Shown: in pieces, positions 58,366-64,000 of the stretch
Position numbering within the stretch: the stretch's first letter is position 1
How the letters are laid out: each line of letters begins with the position of its first letter
From: Steromphala cineraria
Taxonomy: Eukaryota > Mollusca > Gastropoda > Trochida > Trochidae
DNA length: 64,000 nucleotides
Assembly: GCA_916613615.1 (NCBI GenBank)
Contig: OU744726.1
Location: 15,007,515 to 15,071,514 of the forward strand
Reading direction: 5' to 3'
Notes under the pieces: generated by a model
What the model saw: the letters and a program-made list of their open reading frames with translations, nothing else
Database searches by the model: none
Told to the model about the DNA's origin: nothing
Position numbers and translations under genes: made by a program

Positions 58366-58475
58366 CTGGTCGAAGGTGGTGGAAGGAATACCTACCCGAA
58401 CTTACTGTTCGGAAACGATGTTGTTGCGACAACCCGACATTATCAGTTGACGATCTTGTGTTGATTTTTTTAATG
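58366..58475 (+). pseudogene. C-terminal end of the BEL/Pao integrase
   Basis: GRRWWKEYLPELTVRKR followed by NPTLSVDDLVLI is the usual continuation of BEL integrases after the RWRQ...ANH motif. It is therefore the separated tail of the element at 54750-57345. Confidence 0.7.
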
Positions 58476-58479
58476 TGGT

Positions 58480-60390
58480 TATGTAATGTTAGAGATCGAA
58501 CTATTTTATATATTTTGGGTTTGCAGATTTTATGTTTATCAGGCAAGTTGTCGCCCTTGGAACTCTCTTGGCGATGAGGTTAAAATTATGGCAAGCGGCG
58601 CACATTTTGTTAGAAAGATCATGGTTTGTAAACTCAGCACAAACTCACAATGCACTGTGGTCCAAAACGGAAAACACAAGACACTTGTCTTTTCTCAGGA
58701 TATAAAACACACTCGAACACAACAAAATATGAAGAATCTTCGCGATGTGGAACGGCTTGACGTGAATCAATTATTAGAAACACATTACTTGTTTTCCGTC
58801 ATCAGGGGCGTGGCTGAATGTGATGTGACGTCAAAACTTGAATTAAGTTTATACAGGTATTTTGTATTTTGTGAAACATTCACTAACCTCGACTTTACCA
58901 CTTTTTCTTTGTCCAATAAACACCTTTAATTAGCCTATCATTAAGACAGCGTAATTATAGGCTGTGAAAAAGCCACCTGGGTTAGGGGCCATAAAACTCT
59001 CGCATATGGGACGTTATAAACAGACTATACACAGTGACGCATCATTATTTTAACTGAAATACCGTCTAAATAATTGGTTAATTACCATTGATGTTGATAT
59101 CTCTTTTACACCAAATGCTTAGCAGTGTTTCATCGTCAAATGATTTATCTAATTGAGTGGAAAACATTTTCTGAAAATCTTTAATTATTGTTTTTTTCCC
59201 TGTAGTATTGTTACGATAGATGTATAGATAACAAGGCTAATTCTGTTTATGACGTCACAAAAGGGGGTCGTGACCATTCATGCATTCAAAAGTGGCTTTT
59301 ACAAACGGCTCTCATTACCAAACTGAACATATTTGAGTAGCGACCTTTGACGCACTATACAATATCGTAATCAGACTTTCATATATTCCAAAGACAATTG
59401 TGAAATATATTTGTGGTAATGTGAACTTTAACGATACCTATACCGTATTTTTAATGTCATTTTCTCCATTGGAACCGTTTAAAATGGCTTCATATACATC
59501 AGTGAGTCTGAACCTTGGACAGTTGGTTTATGTTTCGAAAGATAACATTGTCTATAACAACGCACTATCTTATATTTAATACTCAACAGAAGCAATTATA
59601 AAATATTTTAAGGAAATTTGGAGAATAACACAAATGTAGATATAGTAAATAATCTTTCACAACGTCACGACGAAAGTTTTCCAAATCTCCACGCCGAGGA
59701 GACGGAAAGAGTAGCTTGATACGTTTTCTCTTGCCATTGGGACGATTATTCAAGTTTGATTACTTTCGTTTTTGGTCAAAACGTCGGCGGCACAGAAGTT
59801 ATCGAAAGGGATGTGTGCCAAAAATAAAATCATGTAGACTCGTTACTTGTAACTCGCAAGATGTAACATGTCGTTTTCAACCATGCAGTTCTCAAAAAGT
59901 AAAGTCCATGTATGCAAAACTAACACTTTAATCCGGTAAATTTCAACTCGCTCTTCTCAAATGGAGGTCAGATTAACAAATAATGTTATTTATATTTAGT
60001 TTGATGTGTGTGTGTCACACTTGGTCAATACGAATATATCTTTCAATTATGGAAGTTTCTTCTTTAAAGAAGAACTCCTATTGATAATCCGAACGTCACG
60101 TTTTTTTACGAAATTGCTCCTAAAGCGATATATTGTCACATCTCATCGTAAATTACAAATTAATTCAATGTTAACGGTAAACTGATTTATTTTTGCTTCA
60201 CTGGCATTCGCAAAGAAGTTTGGTAAAATTTTCATACCACAAACTATCCACTTAGAAAAACTGACTAGCGGCGTATATAGATAGAAGTGGCAAAATCAAT
60301 ATCCTTCCTTGCAACTAAACATGTTTTCTATGAATAATACTATGTCATGAGATAAAGGTGTTCTTTTCGGGTTGCTTGAATGTTACTCAC
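58480..60390. other. No gene seen
   Basis: Mixed AT-rich DNA. Open frames at 58486-58929 and 59716-59931 show no domain, splice support or homologous copy. If the minus-strand gene beginning at 60594 continues leftward, this would be its first intron or later exons, none of which I could identify. Confidence 0.35.
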
Positions 60391-60594
60391 TTGGTAAGCT
60401 ACTTCGACATAGGTTTCCACTTCCACATTCAGAACAGTCCATTGCGGAGTCCCTGTTGACGTGAGTGCACGATGGACAAGTCCATTCTGAATAACAAACA
60501 ATATCGGATTTGCCAAGTTGAAAATTGCTTCAAGTGATACAGCGTATGCTGCTAGAGTCAAACATACACATATAAAACATATACATGGTTTCAT
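60391..60594 (-). CDS. First exon of an unrecognised secreted protein
   Basis: From ATG at 60594 (minus) the exon encodes a clear signal peptide, MKPCICFICVCLTLAAYAVS, and about 48 further residues including FNLANPILFVIQNGLVHRAL. It ends at CAA before a consensus donor GTGAGT (60385-60390), phase 0. A TATA-like TTTATATT (minus) lies about 75 nt upstream of the ATG. The segment ILFVIQNGLVHRA loosely resembles the opening strand of beta-propeller repeats of LDL-receptor-like proteins, but I cannot assign a family. Downstream exons were not found in the window. Confidence 0.5.
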
Positions 60595-60674
60595 TTTATC
60601 AAGAAGTGCGACTACTGCTTAAAAGTATTTTCGTGCTGATCGGTTCAACAGAGTGACAATACAACAATATAAAG

Positions 60675-62121
60675 ACGTTTTTCAGATCTGTGAACGGGAA
60701 CTGACGCCAATAAGTTAGTTAAGTTTTAAAAACGTATCCGAATAATGTAGAAGAAATCTCGATAGAGTTGGCAATGCCATATACCAGTATGCGCTTATTT
60801 CCGTTTTCGTCACACACATTTTATAAGCGTGTTGTTAGATTTTCTTAAAAGTTATAGTCAAGCGTTTCACTATCCAGGATGAATATGTCAGATATTTTGA
60901 ATTAACACCATCATTGATTATTTTGACATGTATTAAAGAAAATAAATGCCCTGAAAATTGCAATGAGACAGTTCCTTTAACAATCCTTGTCCAGTTTTAA
61001 TTGGTTCTAGTGACTTCAACGTTAGTGTTGCATCGATTTTTTTCATGTGTTGAATTCTGGCTGAATCGTTCTTCGTTTTATTCTGCAGGTCGAATTCAAT
61101 TCAAAGTACGTACTTTCAAATGAATATTTGGTTCAATATTTAACAATTGATATTATATGTAAATGAATGAAAACGTTTCGCATTGAAGCGCACTGGTTAA
61201 AGTTTGACAACTTTGTATATATGTCAATCAAAATATTGCAATTCCCTAAAGGAATTAACTCGAAATAATTTTGTTTTAGGCAAGGTGAGCAAAATGTGAG
61301 TATACAGAATGAGAATTTGATTACTGAATACCAAATAAAACTGGAAGTCTATAGAAAGAAATGTCCAATGACGTCTGTTACTCATGTGCCATAAACTTTA
61401 AGCCAACCTAATCGTATTTTGCTTTAGCTATGCCCTGTATTCCCTCAAACAACTTGTTATCTGAAGCATGATCTATATACTGTAGTCAAAGTAATTAAAA
61501 TACACGATATAGTTAAACTGACGTTTGACACATGCTAAATAAAATATACATTCTCCTTCTATGTATATGAATGTAAACCTGTTTAAACTACATTTATTTC
61601 CAAATGGAAAGGGGTTGGTAAACAGGCTAGCAGCCTATCTGTCTAAAACCCCTGAAACAAAATATCTTCAAAGAGCCACGCAAGCCTATATTATTGTAGC
61701 AAATCTAGCTCTTTTAAACATTAATATGTGTATTATTTGATACATAAAAGTAGTCAAAGAAGTACATTTACATTTTATACATGAAGACGTAAATTGGAAG
61801 ATACGTGTGATACCACTGGAATTTTGGAAATCTATTGGGCGTATATTTGGACGATGTAGGGAGTGGGCGACGTAAACTTTTGAAACTTTTTAAAACTGAA
61901 TTGTGTTATACAACCATAGAGGTTTCTCTACAACAATACGTAATGAGTTAAGAAAACATATAATCAATTATCTACTGCAATACCTTGTTTGTTAAGAAAA
62001 CAGTTAATTGTATTGTGACTACTCTAAAGGTACAATGAATAATTTATTAAGAAAACAAATCAATCAATACGAAATACGAAATCGAAAATTCAAAAGGGTA
62101 GTAGTTTAAGTCATGGACATA
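60675..62121. other. No gene seen
   Basis: AT-rich intergenic DNA between the secreted-protein exon and the LINE 3' end. Nothing could be supported. Confidence 0.35.
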
Positions 62122-62148
62122 AGACAGACAGACAGACAGACAGACAGA
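62122..62148. repeat. (GACA)n microsatellite at the LINE 3' end
   Basis: About six GACA units. On the minus strand this is (TGTC)n directly after AATAAA (62152-62157), matching a microsatellite-type tail of the LINE. Confidence 0.8.
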
Positions 62149-64000
62149 TTGTTTATTAACGTCTCACCTCAAAATGTTACATAAAAAGATATATACAACA
62201 TTAAAAGAGCCACTCCTTTTGGAGTTACGAGAGACGAACAATATTAAAATGTACAGTAAATATTACTAATATATAAAGATGGACATTAGTCAGATTCTTT
62301 TATTACCTTTATCTTTACAGATAATTGGTACATAATAATAACGGTATTGGTACAGGTTGTATAATTGGAACATCGTGACAATAGGTTGATAATAAATAAC
62401 TAATAATGAAGGAGGATGTACAAAATATTTTAATTTGTGTTAATTAAGTTATTTCTCAACATACTTGCCTTTTATACATATTTAACTCAGTTACATAATA
62501 TTTGCACATTTTTTGCACTGAAAAGTTGGATAAGCTTCATTACTGAAGGACATTTATAATAATATGGCTTTATATACACTTTTTCTATAATTAAGATACG
62601 ATGGACATTTAAATGTGGAATGCAATTCATCTTCAATGTCATCTTTGAACATTGGACATTTACGATCAAAACGATCAAGTTTATTTTATCTTCCCATTTC
62701 TATCATCAAGTTATGGGAGCTTAGTCGAAATTTGGATAAATATTTCCTATAAAGATATGGAATTGATTTACTTAAATAATATTGAAGCGAACATTGATGA
62801 ATGATATTATTATAAAAATAACATTTTGATGAATAAGATAATTGGCTGTAATATAAATTAACTGGATAGCCTGATCATTAATTCTTTGTTTTATAACTGG
62901 AAGAAAATCCTTTTGTAATTCCTGCTTCGACCATGTTGCACTGAAACCAATATTTTACAATATACATTTAACCTGATATATACGCCCAATTTTGAATACC
63001 ACGGGTTTCCACCTCCTCATACAAGCACTCATAACAACCCCGTAAAATAATATTATCAGACGCAAGAAGCTTACACAAATATTTAATCATATAATATTGT
63101 CTTTTGAATAATAACGGATATCGACCCAATTCTGCATAAACATTGGAATTACATGTCGCCTTTTTAACCTCTAACAAACTTTTACAAAAATCCAATTGAA
63201 GCCTTTCCATATTTAACCCTTTATTATACCCCCAAATCTCAGACGCATAAGATAATATACTACCATCATAACAATCAAAAACAAATAAAAGAGATTCAGG
63301 ATTTAGAGACAGCGACCTTATATTATTATAAACGGAAAAAAGCGCCTTCCTACCTTGATCCGACACCTGCAACTGATCCTTAGAGAATCGATTATGATAA
63401 CTAAAAACTAGCCCTAAATATGTAAAGGTATCAACAACTTCTATACTACTACCATTATAATACCAGTGTTCTGAGAGTTTAACTCTACCACCTTTTCTAA
63501 AAACCATTATCTTTGTTTTAGCAATATTAACTTCAAGTTCACAGCGATTTGAATAAGCCGACAGCGAATTTAACTGTGTTTTGCAACCCATCAACAGATT
63601 CAGAAAAAATAACGAGATCATCAGCGTACATAAGCAAGAATATATTCAGAGATTTAAACTGTAAGGGTTTACAATTATCCGCCAAGAAAGACTCCTCAAA
63701 ATCACTTACATAAAAAGAGAAGAAAATTGGAGACAAGGCCTCCCCTTGCATTAGACCCAGATTATTCTTGAAAAATTGACTATCAAAACCACCGATCCTC
63801 ACACATGATCTAACATTAAGATACAATGAATGAATAACCGAAAATAACTTTCCCTTAACACCTAATTTGGCCAGCTTATACCACAATTTACACCTATCTA
63901 TTGAATCAAAAGCACGTTTAAAATCCACAAATGCACAATATAAGCGTTTATTATTATTCAGAGTACGATTAATCACTGAATGAAGCGCAAGGATAGCATC
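62149..64000 (-). pseudogene. LINE-type non-LTR retrotransposon, RT region, runs off the right edge
   Basis: At 63539-63976 the minus strand carries RT motif A (FVDFKRAFDSID), motif B (QGEALSPIFFSF) and the catalytic motif C (LLMYADDLVIFSES). The frame then shifts near 63590 into 63600-62968 (FTYLGLVFS, ASEIWGYNKG, ELGRYPLL). Beyond a stop it continues near 62760-62560 (SKFRLSSHNLMIEMGR, CPMFKDDIEDELHSTFKC) as the terminal Cys/His part. It is the same LINE type as 42478-43630. The catalytic Asp pair is intact, but frameshift and stops make this copy inactive. The endonuclease part would lie outside the window. Confidence 0.85.

Noticed and set aside
58486..58929. 147-codon plus-strand frame after the BEL tail
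   Set aside because: No recognisable motif, overlaps the end of the BEL integrase frame, and has no homologous copy.

Overview
The window looks like animal nuclear DNA, most likely from a mollusc, and a bivalve or gastropod in particular. It is AT-rich and dominated by introns and repeats. Its genes are split by GT-AG introns and belong to families that molluscs expand: secreted PAN/C-type lectin proteins, a cytochrome P450 and an AIG1/GIMAP GTPase. Many mobile-element remnants (LINE, BEL/Pao, Penelope, SINE-like, MITE) lie between them. No bacterial, CRISPR or prophage features are visible. The species call is inference from gene content and repeat style.

Layout. At 1-5.8 kb is a minus-strand secreted PAN-domain gene: a signal-peptide exon at 4354-4409 and a PAN exon at 1332-1588 whose 3' splice site is triplicated. 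The rest of that gene lies off the left edge or is lost. From 5.8 to 12.8 kb are nested and tandem repeats, including two nearly identical 1.4-kb elements. From 17.26 to 20.29 kb is a complete four-exon plus-strand gene for a secreted 243-residue PAN + C-type-lectin protein. From 20.6 to 30.6 kb are MITEs, a roughly 3-kb tandem segmental duplication with different insertions in each copy, and a perfect 129-bp-arm palindrome. From 33.14 to 39.21 kb is a complete nine-exon cytochrome P450 gene whose exons join in frame into 487 residues. It keeps the heme motif but lacks the usual C-helix Trp and I-helix Thr. A convergent minus-strand GIMAP-like GTPase follows at 40.16-41.01 kb.

From 42.5 kb rightwards, mobile DNA dominates. 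A 5'-truncated LINE ends in a (GT)n tail. That tail is split by a 10.3-kb block (43636-53950) bounded by TTAA and about 20-bp inverted repeats. The block consists almost entirely of a 61-bp satellite carrying a telomere-like CCCTAA motif in each monomer, a 220-bp GTCCCC-bearing repeat and a third repeat, arranged in higher-order units. After it come a Penelope endonuclease fragment, a decayed BEL/Pao element split by roughly 200-bp tandem repeats, an orphan secreted-protein first exon on the minus strand (60391-60594), and a second LINE running off the right edge.

The genes do not form an operon. The lectin/PAN and GIMAP genes are of types associated with innate immunity, and the P450 with xenobiotic or lipid metabolism. 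Functional statements beyond the domain calls are inference.
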